From assembly GCF_041929235.1 (NCBI RefSeq), contig NZ_JBHFNP010000324.1, positions 8,187 to 72,186 of the forward strand: 64,000 nt of DNA, written 5' to 3'. Within the stretch, counting starts at the first letter, position 1. Each line of letters starts with the position of its first letter. Source of the DNA: Microseira sp041929235. Lineage in GTDB: Bacteria; Cyanobacteriota; Cyanobacteriia; Cyanobacteriales; Aerosakkonemataceae. Below are positions 51,253 to 60,230 of the stretch, piece by piece. Both the position numbers and the translations under genes were made by a program. The notes beneath the pieces were generated by a model. That model did not search any database. It worked only from the letters and a program-made list of their open reading frames with translations, and had not been told where the DNA came from.

Positions 51253-52071
51253 TTAAGGTCGATACAGCCATAAAGGTAAACCACTCGTAGACAGCTCGAA
51301 TTCTAACCAATTGATCCCCGCTACCAAACCCGAACTTGCTTGAGCTTTCTCAGACAGGAAGCGGTTGAGCGCTGGTTTGCGTTCTTCAAAGTTATAACAC
51401 CTGGTTTTTTCCGGGTCGAGTCCCACCAGTTCTGCTGCCCAACGTCGGGCATCTTCTTCGGTGCCGAGCCGGTCTACAATCCCCAGCTGTAATGCTTGTT
51501 CTCCTGTAAAAATACGCCCATCCGCGAAACTCCTCACGGTTTCTACCCCCAAGTTGCGCGAACAGGCTACGGTTTGGACAAACTGGGAATAGCTGATATC
51601 GATCAATTCTTGAAGTATATTTTTTTCCGCATCAGTGAGTTCTCGGTCAAATGCCAGTATATCTTTATACGGTCCTGATTTAATTGTTTTAAAAGAAACA
51701 CCGATTTTATCCAGCAGGCGTTCCAAGTTATTGCCGCGTAGAATTACACCGATACTCCCAGTAATCGTACCTGGGTTCGCCATGATATGAGTCGCGCCCA
51801 TGCCAATGTAAACGCCGCCAGATGCCGAGATATTGCCGAAGCTGGCGACGATCTTGACCTTTTGTTGCAGGCGCTTCAAGGCGCTGTAGATTTCTTGGGA
51901 ATCTCCTACGGTGCCACCAGGGCTATCGATCCGCAGCAGTAAGGCAGGAAAACGTTTTTCCTCAATGGTTTTGAGAGCTTCGAGGACTCGTTTGCGGGTG
52001 GCGGATGCGATCGCGCCGGTAATTTCAATCCGAGCAATTTGTTTGCGAAATCTAGGCTTAAAAGGCCACAT
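51253..52071 (-). CDS. sppA: signal peptide peptidase SppA (short form)
   Basis: A 272-residue ClpP-fold serine protease of the S49 family that degrades cleaved signal peptides at the membrane. The catalytic Ser lies in NISASGGVYIGM and the general-base Lys in IKSGPYKD; RIDSPGGTVGDSQEIY and GTITGSIGVI are further hallmarks. It is the short, single-domain form. A hydrophobic N-terminal anchor is weak (ITGAIASA), so membrane attachment is uncertain. The end (LPLWLYRP) lies 5' of aroH. Confidence 0.94.
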   Translation of the reverse strand: MWPFKPRFRKQIARIEITGAIASATRKRVLEALKTIEEKRFPALLLRIDSPGGTVGDSQEIYSALKRLQQKVKIVASFGNISASGGVYIGMGATHIMANPGTITGSIGVILRGNNLERLLDKIGVSFKTIKSGPYKDILAFDRELTDAEKNILQELIDISYSQFVQTVACSRNLGVETVRSFADGRIFTGEQALQLGIVDRLGTEEDARRWAAELVGLDPEKTRCYNFEERKPALNRFLSEKAQASSGLVAGINWLEFELSTSGLPLWLYRP

Positions 52072-52411
52072 GATAGGCAGTCAAAGTAATAGGGAGAGGG
52101 AGAGGGAGACAAGGGAGACAAGGGAGACAAGGGAGATGAAGCAGATCGAACGTAATTCTTCCCCATCTTCAAGAGTCTTCCCCATCACCCATGTTCCAAC
52201 CAGAGTCCAGCAATTCTAGTTTGCCTTATTACCTCACCAGTAGAACTGGCTCGCTAGGTTCTCTTGGGCCCTCAGTCTTGCCTTCGGGCCAAACTCTACC
52301 TCATTTAACAGATATTTCTCTATGTGTCGGATTCTTAATATAAATTCACGATACTCTACAATAAGATGCATTACAAGCGAGTCCAAGCTCTAAAAGTCTT
52401 GGAGCTATTTC

Positions 52412-53614
52412 ATGCACTGGATACTAAATCGATTTCACATTTCAAGCATCTTCAGGTTGACCGCCACAGTGGAAAAAGCAAAAGATGATACCAGATCAGG
52501 GCGCGAAAGTCAAAGAAATGAATCTAAATTGCCTGGATCTTTCCTGTTGTTAATTGCGCCATTTTTCCTGTGGGGGACGGCAATGGTGGCAATGAAAGGG
52601 GTAATTCCCCATACGACACCGCTGTTTATGGCTGGGGTGCGCTTAGTGCCAGCGGGGGTGTTAGTGTTGTTGTTCGCGGCAATGACGGGAAGACGGCAAC
52701 CCAATAGCTGGTTAGCATGGCTGTGGATCGGCTTGTTTGCTTTAGTCGATGGGGCATTGTTTCAAGGGTTTTTAGCAGCAGGATTGGTTCGCACCGATGC
52801 GGGTTTGGGATCGGTGATGATTGACTCGCAACCCCTGGCAGTGGCGTTATTATCTTTGTGGTTATTTGGGGAACGGATCGGACTCTTTGGTTGGCTGGGA
52901 CTCGGTTTGGGGGTGTTGGGGATTAGTTTGATTGGGTTACCAAAGCAGTGGATTTTTGAATGGCTGCACCAAATTGGGGCATCGGGACTGGGTATTGCCA
53001 ACGATTCCCCATCTTTAGTCAACTTAGAACCGGCAACGCTCACGACCCATTATGGACAATGGTTGATGCTAGTGGCAGCACTGGCGATGGCGGTGGGAAC
53101 GGCGATCGCGCGTCACCTTTGTCGCTATGCCGATCCAGTGGTTGCTACGGGATGGCATATGATTTTAGGCGGGTTGCCGTTATTCGCACTTTCGGCTGCG
53201 ACTGAAAGCCAGCAGTGGGTGAATATCGATCTATCGGGTTGGATGGCGTTGAGCTACTCGACAGTATTTGGCAGCGCCATCCCATATGGTTTATTCTTCT
53301 ACTTCGCATCCAGTGGCAGTTTGACGAGTTTGAGTTCGCTTACCTTCCTGACGCCAGTATTCGCCCTGTTGTTTGGCAACCTGTTTTTGTCGGAAATGCT
53401 CAATTCACTCGAGTGGAGCGGCGTCGGCTTAACCTTGGTAAGTATATACCTAGTGAATCAGCGGGATATACTGGCAAATCGCCTCAAACCCAAGCCAAGG
53501 GTTGGCAAGATGCCTCAACCCCTGGAAGAACCTACTAGCCAATTAGATTCGTCTGTCTTGCGAGGACGGGAGGTGCCAGTGCCAGTAGAATCTAAATCAG
53601 AACTTTGGCGCTAG
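52412..53614 (+). CDS. EamA/DMT family transporter
   Basis: A 400-residue membrane protein of the drug/metabolite transporter superfamily. About ten hydrophobic helices form two EamA repeats, beginning with FLLLIAPFFLWGTAMVAMKG and again with LALSYSTVFGSAIPYGLFFY. The first 45 residues are charged and poorly conserved; a later start is possible (for example before LPGSFLLLIAPF), but no better ATG is obvious. Substrate unknown. It is divergent from sppA across a 340-bp gap that holds AGGGAGA tandem repeats (near 52085-52135) and little else. Confidence 0.9.
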   Translation: MHWILNRFHISSIFRLTATVEKAKDDTRSGRESQRNESKLPGSFLLLIAPFFLWGTAMVAMKGVIPHTTPLFMAGVRLVPAGVLVLLFAAMTGRRQPNSWLAWLWIGLFALVDGALFQGFLAAGLVRTDAGLGSVMIDSQPLAVALLSLWLFGERIGLFGWLGLGLGVLGISLIGLPKQWIFEWLHQIGASGLGIANDSPSLVNLEPATLTTHYGQWLMLVAALAMAVGTAIARHLCRYADPVVATGWHMILGGLPLFALSAATESQQWVNIDLSGWMALSYSTVFGSAIPYGLFFYFASSGSLTSLSSLTFLTPVFALLFGNLFLSEMLNSLEWSGVGLTLVSIYLVNQRDILANRLKPKPRVGKMPQPLEEPTSQLDSSVLRGREVPVPVESKSELWR

Positions 53615-53860
53615 GAGCAATTTTTGACGAGAGGGCGATTTGCTACGGGAAGCTCTTGCGATCGCCTGCTTGCTACTGCCAAATCGGATACGCCTTACGG
53701 ATACGATTAAATCTCTACTCACAGTGAAATTTGTAAATTTACTGTAAACTGCAAAGCGTATTTTCATAGTTTCTGGGTAGATGCCAGTTTAGGATTGAAC
53801 TAGCCCAAGTTATCTACCCAGCGGATAGTTTGGCTACCTGTTCTAGCCGTGAGTTGGTTT

Positions 53861-55000
53861 ATGATGCCCCCACGCTTTGTTTTGTTTCTAATAACTTGTA
53901 TCACTTGCCTCGGCTTTGCCCCCAGTTCAGTCGGCACAACGGCGACGCAAGAGCGTGAGGCAACCCAACGCACCCCAGGCGTTGAGAGAGGCACTAACAA
54001 TTTATTTTCAGGTTCGCCAGTGCCGTTGCCAGTAGCCCAGGCTACCCCGAAGCCTTCCCCAAGTCCAACGGATACGCTACCAAGCCTTAATCAGCCAAAA
54101 CCTGCCCCCAAACAAACTCCGGCTTTCGAGTTTTTAAGTAACAAATGGTCCTTGGCGTGGATCGGTGCGGCGGTGGTGTTTTTTGCCATCGCTGGGGGAC
54201 TATACTACTTGCAGCGACGTTACGATAACCAACCCGAGCCAAAACAGCAAAAACCGCTACCAGATTCAGCCTCCCCCGATGTACTAGATATCGATGAGTT
54301 TGAGGCTAACTTTGGCAACCATGAAATAGAAGCGGGCAAAAACGGCTACAATACCCCAATTTCCCCTTTACCAGAACACTATTTAGAAGCATCAAAGCGA
54401 TCGGAGGCTAACAACGGCAGCAATCCCTTTACTACCTTGCCGGAACAACCGAATCCAGAAAATTCCCAGCCACAATCTCACCCAGAACAATCAGCCCCAC
54501 AATCGGAGGAAGAGAATCTGCCAGTACAAGAAACAACTCGCATCGCCAGAATTAATATAGTCGATCAATTAATCCGAGATCTGCACAATCGAGATCCCAG
54601 AAAGCGGCGTAAAGCGATCTGGGAACTGGCACAGCGGGGAGATTCGCGAGCCATGCAGCCTTTGCTAGATTTATTGATGGATGCAGATTCCCAGCAACGC
54701 AGTTTAATCTTAGAAGCACTGTCCCAAATTGGCACTCGCACGCTCAAACCGATGAACCGGGCTTTAGCTGTTTCGCTGCAAGATGATAATGCAGAGGTGC
54801 GGAAGAATGCGATCCGCGATCTAACCCGAATGTACGAATCATTGGGTCAACTCAGCCAACTGTTACGCCACGCTGTCGAAGATCCGGATAAAGAAGTGCA
54901 AGAAACTGCCCGTTGGGCTTTAACTCAGTTGAGCCGAATTCGCACTTTACCAGGCATGGAAAATCGGTCTAATTCCAGGAATCCACCCAACGAATTTTAG
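53861..55000 (+). CDS. membrane-anchored HEAT-repeat protein
   Basis: A 379-residue protein with a signal-like N-terminus (MMPPRFVLFLITCITCLGFAP, start placed at the ATG at 53861; a GTG at 53849 is in frame). A proline-rich linker is followed by a membrane span near residues 95-118 (WIGAAVVFFAIAGGLYYL), a disordered Pro/Gln/Glu linker, and about 130 C-terminal residues with HEAT-like helical repeats (RKAIWELAQRGDSRAMQPLLDLLM, in parts; AEVRKNAIRDLTRM). HEAT repeats bind partner proteins; no enzymatic domain is visible. It precedes the glycosyltransferase by 82 bases. Confidence 0.85.
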   Translation: MMPPRFVLFLITCITCLGFAPSSVGTTATQEREATQRTPGVERGTNNLFSGSPVPLPVAQATPKPSPSPTDTLPSLNQPKPAPKQTPAFEFLSNKWSLAWIGAAVVFFAIAGGLYYLQRRYDNQPEPKQQKPLPDSASPDVLDIDEFEANFGNHEIEAGKNGYNTPISPLPEHYLEASKRSEANNGSNPFTTLPEQPNPENSQPQSHPEQSAPQSEEENLPVQETTRIARINIVDQLIRDLHNRDPRKRRKAIWELAQRGDSRAMQPLLDLLMDADSQQRSLILEALSQIGTRTLKPMNRALAVSLQDDNAEVRKNAIRDLTRMYESLGQLSQLLRHAVEDPDKEVQETARWALTQLSRIRTLPGMENRSNSRNPPNEF

Positions 55001-55082
55001 ATTTAAGATTTTAGATTTAAGATTTGAAATCTGCAATTTGCAATATAAAATAAATCTGCAATTATTCAATCTGCAATCTGAA

Positions 55083-56177
55083 ATGTCTAAACTGTTATTC
55101 ATCTCTACTCCCGTCGGCCCGCTGGGAACCGGGTTAGGGGGCGGTGTAGAATTAACCTTGAAAAATATTGCCCAAGAAATGCTCCGGCGCGGTCATACTC
55201 TGCAAATTATCGCGCCTTTTGGCTCGGTTTTGGGAACGCTACCCATTGTTCAAATTGCGGGAAAATATCAGTTAAGTGCTCAAACTCAAGCGCGCGATGC
55301 TCCGATTATTCTGCCAGGAAATCCCGCACTGGCGAATCTGTGGGATTACGCACGGGAAGTACAGAACGATTGGGATTTAATTGTTAATTTTGCTTACGAT
55401 TGGTTGCCTTTTTACCTAACACCGTTTTTTCAGCGTCGGGTTGCTCATTTAGTCAGCATGGGTTCCCTCTCCGACGAGATGGATCGAATTATCGGACGGG
55501 TGGCGATGCAGTTTCCCGGTACTATTGGCGTTCACAGTCTGGCGCAGGCGGCGACGTTTCCTTTTGCCCAATCTTGTCGCTGTATGGGTAATGGTATCGA
55601 TCTGTCGCTGTACGATTTCTGCGCGGAACCACAATCAAGTTTGGCATGGGTGGGGCGAATTTCCCCAGAAAAGGGTCTAGAAGACGCTGTAGCCGTTGCA
55701 AATCGCGCGGGATTGCGTTTGAAGGTTATGGGTGCGATGCACGATGAAGCTTATTGGAAGCAAGTTTGCGAGGCTTTTCCATCAGCGCCGATCGATTATT
55801 TGGGGTTTCTTTCTACAAATGAGTTGCAGCAGCAATTGCGCCAGTGTCGGGCGCTTTTAATGACGCCGCGTTGGGTAGAAGCGTTTGGAAATGTAGCAAT
55901 TGAAGCTCTCGCTTGTGGCGTTCCGGTGATATCATATCGTCGGGGTGGGCCGACAGAAATTGTCCGGGATGGGGAGACGGGTTTTTTAGTCGAACCTGAT
56001 AGCGTGGATGGGTTAATCGAGGCAATGGGGAAATTAGATACCATTAACCGCAAGGATTGTCGTGCCAGAGCCGAATTAGAGTATTCTTTGAAGGCGTTGG
56101 GCGATCGCTTCGAGGCATGGTTTCAAGATATTGTAGGTGAGGTAGGCAGGATGCCTACCCCACAAGAACAGGACTGA
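55083..56177 (+). CDS. family 4 glycosyltransferase
   Basis: A 364-residue GT-B fold enzyme. GTGLGGGVELTLKNIAQEM near the N-terminus is the acceptor-side glycine loop; LAWVGRISPEKGLEDAV opens the nucleotide-sugar domain, and the E-x7-E signature lies in EAFGNVAIEALACGVPVIS. I chose the ATG at 55083 (MSKLLFISTP); a frame 15 residues longer begins in repeat sequence. Donor and acceptor cannot be read off. The last residues (GRMPTPQEQD) are encoded by a GGCAGGATGCCTACCCCAC-type dispersed repeat. Confidence 0.93.
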   Translation: MSKLLFISTPVGPLGTGLGGGVELTLKNIAQEMLRRGHTLQIIAPFGSVLGTLPIVQIAGKYQLSAQTQARDAPIILPGNPALANLWDYAREVQNDWDLIVNFAYDWLPFYLTPFFQRRVAHLVSMGSLSDEMDRIIGRVAMQFPGTIGVHSLAQAATFPFAQSCRCMGNGIDLSLYDFCAEPQSSLAWVGRISPEKGLEDAVAVANRAGLRLKVMGAMHDEAYWKQVCEAFPSAPIDYLGFLSTNELQQQLRQCRALLMTPRWVEAFGNVAIEALACGVPVISYRRGGPTEIVRDGETGFLVEPDSVDGLIEAMGKLDTINRKDCRARAELEYSLKALGDRFEAWFQDIVGEVGRMPTPQEQD

Positions 56178-56275
56178 TGCAAAGAAACTGGGTTTCTCTG
56201 AAAAAGCGCAGGCGGGCAGAATTCCCACCCCACAAGAGACTTAATTTTCTTGTGGGGTAGGCATCCTGCCCGCCC
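56145..56275. repeat. GGCAGGATGCCTACCCCAC repeat pair
   Basis: GGTAGGCAGGATGCCTACCC near 56145 overlaps the end of the glycosyltransferase gene. GGCGGGCAGAATTCCCACCC near 56210 and GGGGTAGGCATCCTGCCCGC near 56253 form an inverted pair around CAAGAGACTTAATTTTCTTG. The element probably serves as an end signal between two convergent genes. Confidence 0.75.
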
Positions 56276-56278
56276 TAT

Positions 56279-56827
56279 TCAAATTTCTTCTAATTCCTTC
56301 AGCCGATTTTTGAGAGCCTCAAATTTATCGACTAACTGCAATACTATTATGGCAATATCGGGTCTAACTTCGGGTTGAGCCGTTTGATCGATTTGTGCCT
56401 GCGCCCATTCTTTTAAATATTGCACCATAATTTCTTCTGGTGTAAAATAAGTCATATCGGTAACATTTTTGAAATTTTGACGCATCCGCGCTAGCACTTC
56501 TTGATTTTCAGTCTGGAGTTCATAACCCACGTTATCGGCGGCGCGGATTGAGATCCAAGGTTGATTTTTTCCTTCAAAATAGCCGGAAAATAGACCATCA
56601 AGCAATGGGGTTAAATTCGTAGCTAACCGCAGCAAGTCTGTACCGCTTACTCTTGTTTTAGCATCCGCTAGCTGTTGCAATTCATCCGCCGAACTACCGG
56701 AACAATCTAACTCAGAAATATCCCATTGGGAATTTGAGGCGAGGGGTTGGATTAATTGCAAAATATTCGATAGGTTAACGTCTAAAGAGTTATCGTCTGT
56801 TTGAGCGGTGATAATGATGCGATGCAT
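56279..56827 (-). CDS. hypothetical protein, 182 aa
   Basis: An acidic soluble protein starting MHRIIITAQTDDNSLDVNLS and ending RLKELEEI. It appears to have an N-terminal alpha/beta part and a helical C-terminal part (VQYLKEWAQAQIDQ). No motif known to me is present. It converges on the glycosyltransferase gene across a repeat. Confidence 0.65.
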   Translation of the reverse strand: MHRIIITAQTDDNSLDVNLSNILQLIQPLASNSQWDISELDCSGSSADELQQLADAKTRVSGTDLLRLATNLTPLLDGLFSGYFEGKNQPWISIRAADNVGYELQTENQEVLARMRQNFKNVTDMTYFTPEEIMVQYLKEWAQAQIDQTAQPEVRPDIAIIVLQLVDKFEALKNRLKELEEI

Positions 56828-56927
56828 GGGAATTGTTATTTTGGGGATTTAACTTCCAATTTTACTTTTTTGCTGAGAAATAGCTCAGAAATAAGTTTCA
56901 CACCTCAAAGCTAAAGTCAGTTAAAAT

Positions 56928-57017
56928 AGGACTTACGCCAACACCAAAGTTTCTCTGAAAAATCGTCGCCAGAGAACCAGAGATCGACGCAGAAACTTTG
57001 CTCTTCGCGTAAGTCCT
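56928..57017. repeat. 90-bp repeat with AGGACTTACGC inverted ends
   Basis: AGGACTTACGC at 56928-56938 is matched by GCGTAAGTCCT at 57007-57017. Inside are CACCAAAGTTTCTCTGAAAA and GCAGAAACTTTG. Partial copies with the same ends occur near 10006, 32160, 45840-45920 and 48055. It looks like a short nonautonomous mobile repeat. Confidence 0.75.
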
Positions 57018-57031
57018 GTAAAACTTATTTT

Positions 57032-57300
57032 TTGAGTCACTCCCCGCGAGCAAAAATCTGCGGGGATTCTGGCTAAACTTTCCTAGCTATCAGGACATCC
57101 CCTCCCAGGGGCATCGGAACACTTGCTTTGGGACTCGCTGACTCGACTCGCGGTTTGTTGACTATTAATATTTGGATATGTCCTGCCGGATCGACTCCGA
57201 CCCTGATAGTTAAACTATCTTCTCTAGATAGTTTCCGATGTATCCCGAGCAACGGGAGTTTTGTGAATATACTCCAGCACTTTGAGCCGTGAGTATATTC
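57032..57300 (-). mobile_element. right-end remnant of an IS200/IS605-type element
   Basis: Read on the minus strand, AATCCCCGCAGATTTTTGCT and CGCGGGGAGTGACTCAA form the usual right-end hairpin finishing in TCAA. The sequence before it, with an open stretch reading VGVDPAGHIQILIVNKPRVE, may be the degraded end of a tnpB, but no catalytic motif is left. A GAATATACTC ... GAGTATATTC inverted repeat lies at 57266-57302. Confidence 0.6.
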
Positions 57301-58525
57301 AGAAATTTAATTCTGATTTTTTCCTATTATAACATATTTTGACGACGGATAAATCTGCGCTTGTCGCGTTTCCACCCCGCAATGAATTGACGGGGTGGAA
57401 ACGCTCCCGTGTGATTTTCGGTGTATTGTGTTGGGCAAATCATATATTATCATTGACACTCTGCGCCATAAATCGACGCAGATTCTTGCATCTACAGACT
57501 CCTCTCGCAAGGAGAGGAATCCAACATCAGCGTTCAGGGGTGTGCCAAGCACCCCATCCTCTAAACCAGATACAGCTATTACAACCGCATCTCTCTCTAG
57601 GTTCAAAGGACATGAGAAACCGTCCCATTGGGCTAGGTTTCTCGCTGCATTTAAATCAGCATTGTGGTAGTGACCATTAGGACAATTAAAGTGATGGCCT
57701 TTTCTGTTTCCAAGAGTGCCGCAAGTAGAGCAAGATTTACTGGTATATGCAGCCGGACGTTTAATCAGTTTTAAGCCTTTTAAAGCTAGCTTATAATCCA
57801 GTTTTTGCTCTAAAGAGTAGTAGGCCCAAGCATGTCTAGATTCTCCATTGTCAGAACGATTCTTCTTGCTCTGTTTCATGGTTTGACGACACCCTTCTAG
57901 GTGTTCAACCACTAGGTTAGCATTTAGGTATTCTGCAAATCGGACAATCCTTCTACTGATGGTGTGGTTAACAGCCTCCATCCATCTGCGTTCTCGCTTG
58001 TTCTACTTTTTTAAAGCCCGGAATTTAGAGGCTGACTGCAAAGAGTGCCGCCGTTTTTGGAAATAACGACGACGATGCTTGACTTGCTTGCCGCTAAAAA
58101 ACTTACCAAAGCCTTTAGTTGGTGCTACCACTGCTAAATTGTTTTGCCCTCGTTCGCGCAGCGGAAGGGAGGCATATCGCACCCAATTCTGTTAATCGTC
58201 TGCACTGAAGGAACTTCCAGGGTGACAGAGATATAAGCATACCACTTGCGGGCGTGTTTGACGAGTTTAGCCGAGCCTTTATCGATCAAGGTATCACCGG
58301 ACAATATCCTATCTAAAATAGGTTGCCAATGACTTGAGGCAACAGCTACGGGGACTCGCTTTGTTTCCTTAATGGCTGGAAAACTCAAGCTATAAGTTTC
58401 ACCAAACTTATGAATTCCCCAGTTCTGCTTGTTAATTTCTGGAGGCAAGCATTTGTATTGTTTAACTTTTTTACCTACACAAGAAGTAGTATGCCGAATT
58501 GTTTGATTGGCGAGGGCAGACATGA

Positions 58526-59913
58526 GTAAACTACCTACACCAACCCTAAGCGGGTATGGTGTAGGCTTTCAGTAGCCCTGGTTCATCCAAGCGACAGCTT
58601 AGAATCTCCGAGCCTCTAGGCTGGTTTACAGCACAGCCCCAAAGTTCAATCATTTTTGCACCATTCGCATCAGCATCATCTTGATTGTTGCAATGCCCAC
58701 ACTTAAACTTCTTGCCGCTCCTTAGCCCGATATGTAGGCACTTCGCGCAAGTTTGAGACGTATAAGCAGGCGGAATCAAATCGACTTTCACCGAAGCAAT
58801 CACCGCTTTGTATTGGATGAAAGACCGCAACTGATAGAACGCCCATGAGTTAGAGCGTCTTCGCTCTGTTTTGTTTCTAGGCTTCTCATTGGTGCGTTCC
58901 CGGATTCCGGTTAAGTCTTCCAACGCAATACTTGAAGCGGTTTGAACTGCTTGAGACACAATCTGTTTGCTGATGTTGTGGTTCACCCAAGCTTGAAAGC
59001 GCTTCTCTCTGCCCGATAGCCGTTGCAAGATACCATTCACCCTACGGCGCGTGGTTCTTGTGCCCTTCGAGCGTTTCCGTTGCAGAGAAGATCTCACCTT
59101 GGAATACTTGTCTCTAACCTCCGTTATTTGCTTGCCTGAAAAACTTTTCCCTGTGGATGTTACCGCGATATCGCGACGACCCAAATCAATCCCGATAACT
59201 TTGCCCGTAGGTGCTGGCTCATCACTGTTGATATCAACACAAATATGCAGATAGTATTTGCCGTCACGGTGCTTACAAAGTGTTGCTGATGTCGGACTCT
59301 TACCTTTAAGCTTACCTCGTTGGTAATTGCCAATCATCAGCTTAAAGCGCGCTCTCCCTCCAATTAGCGTTAATGATGCCGTCCAGTCTTTCTCACGGAA
59401 AGAGAAGATCCGAGCGTCATAATCTGCACTGGTAGGAGAAAACGTCTCTACAGTAGAGCCTTTAGACTTTGCGGTTTTGCGATTCGCTCCCACACGGGCA
59501 CAAACCCTTACCGCTTGATTAGAACTCAGTCCAAACTTAGCCCGCAAGTCTCGATAGACCAACGCTTGAATCGTTGCTTTGTTGGTAACTTTGGGATCAA
59601 CTTCTTGATTAGCATAATTGCAACCATCCGCAAACGCCTTTAACAGAGCATTAATTTTATCTGCTTGCTCTGGCGTTGGGTTGAGCTTGCAAACTAGCGT
59701 AATCGTCGATTCCATGAGTTCTGAAAAGTTCACATGTGAATATTATAGCTAAACTAATTGCCGATTGATCTGTTTGCTGCATAAGAGATTGTTAATTTCG
59801 GTGCTGGTAGATTCTCGCGTCAAACATAGTTCACCTACCGCACCAAAATTAACGCGGCATTCCTCCCGCCACTGAATCAGAGATTGCAGTGGCGGGAGGA
59901 ATGCCTAGACTAG
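58526..59913 (-). mobile_element. tnpB-only IS element inserted in an older tnpB
   Basis: The left flank on the minus strand is TTCAC and the element's right end is TAGTTTAC, preceded by the hairpin ACACCATACCCGCTTAGGGTTGGTGT. The left end carries a hairpin of GCATTCCTCCCGCCACTG and its complement. Joining the two flanks (TTCAC with TCATG) restores an in-frame run of the older tnpB (KIETS-LMSALANQ), so the boundaries are probably exact. Confidence 0.85.
58546..59715 (-). CDS. tnpB: TnpB RNA-guided nuclease, intact
   Basis: A 389-residue TnpB with RuvC Asp in GIDLGRRDIAV, Glu in ALEDLTGIRE, zinc pairs CAKC and CGHC and final Asp in DDADANGAKM. The start is placed at the ATG at 59713-59715 (MESTITLVCKL); a GTG six codons upstream is in frame. 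All motifs are intact, unlike the gene it interrupts. A TTCACATGTGAA palindrome lies just upstream. The right end lies 20 bases beyond its stop and should supply the omega RNA. Confidence 0.93.
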   Translation of the reverse strand: MESTITLVCKLNPTPEQADKINALLKAFADGCNYANQEVDPKVTNKATIQALVYRDLRAKFGLSSNQAVRVCARVGANRKTAKSKGSTVETFSPTSADYDARIFSFREKDWTASLTLIGGRARFKLMIGNYQRGKLKGKSPTSATLCKHRDGKYYLHICVDINSDEPAPTGKVIGIDLGRRDIAVTSTGKSFSGKQITEVRDKYSKVRSSLQRKRSKGTRTTRRRVNGILQRLSGREKRFQAWVNHNISKQIVSQAVQTASSIALEDLTGIRERTNEKPRNKTERRRSNSWAFYQLRSFIQYKAVIASVKVDLIPPAYTSQTCAKCLHIGLRSGKKFKCGHCNNQDDADANGAKMIELWGCAVNQPRGSEILSCRLDEPGLLKAYTIPA

Positions 59914-60148
59914 GTGAAGTTTCTATCTTGGCTGTGGTTAATTTCCGTCTTTCAGGCAGAGGGATGGTTAACAACCAATTCGCTTGCGCGAGTGTTTTCC
60001 TTGGTCATTTCGCCAAACATAAGGGCTTTGGCTTGGTTGAGGTGAATAAATTTAAGTTTTAGCGTGATAGTTACTTGACTGATGCTGCTATATTACTATA
60101 GCCTTACCCAAATAGGTAAAGACTGACAGCGGTTAAAACCGCCGCGTC

Positions 60149-60187
60149 GCATTTCATCCACCGGATGAATCACGGTGGATGAAATGC
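60149..60187. repeat. left-end hairpin of the older tnpB element
   Basis: GCATTTCATCCACC and GGTGGATGAAATGC pair around GGATGAATCAC. It sits upstream of the older tnpB's first codons, where a left-end hairpin is expected. The ribosome binding site for the next gene (AAGGAGGAC) follows at about 60217-60225. Confidence 0.65.
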
Positions 60188-60230
60188 TCCCGAACTATTT
60201 AGGTAAAACCCGCGGGAAGGAGGACAAATA

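Larger units (their letters stand above)
57307..60085 (-). pseudogene. tnpB: older tnpB, interrupted by another tnpB element and decayed
   Basis: The N-terminal part lies at about 59914-60085: VTITLKLKFIHLNQAKALMF, then in a shifted frame RRKLTTAKIET. After the inserted element the gene resumes at 58523 with SALANQTIRHTTSCVGKKVK. Further on, QNNLAVVAPTKGFGKFF and VVEHLEGCRQTM are followed by zinc pairs CSTCG and CPNG and the Asp in HNADLNAARN. A 27-bp GC-rich repeat (CGTTCGCGCAGCGGAAGG) is inserted in the first RuvC motif near 58145-58171, and the start codon is lost. The original stop region has been read through to 57307. It is the same TnpB subfamily as the gene at 26299. Confidence 0.88.
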
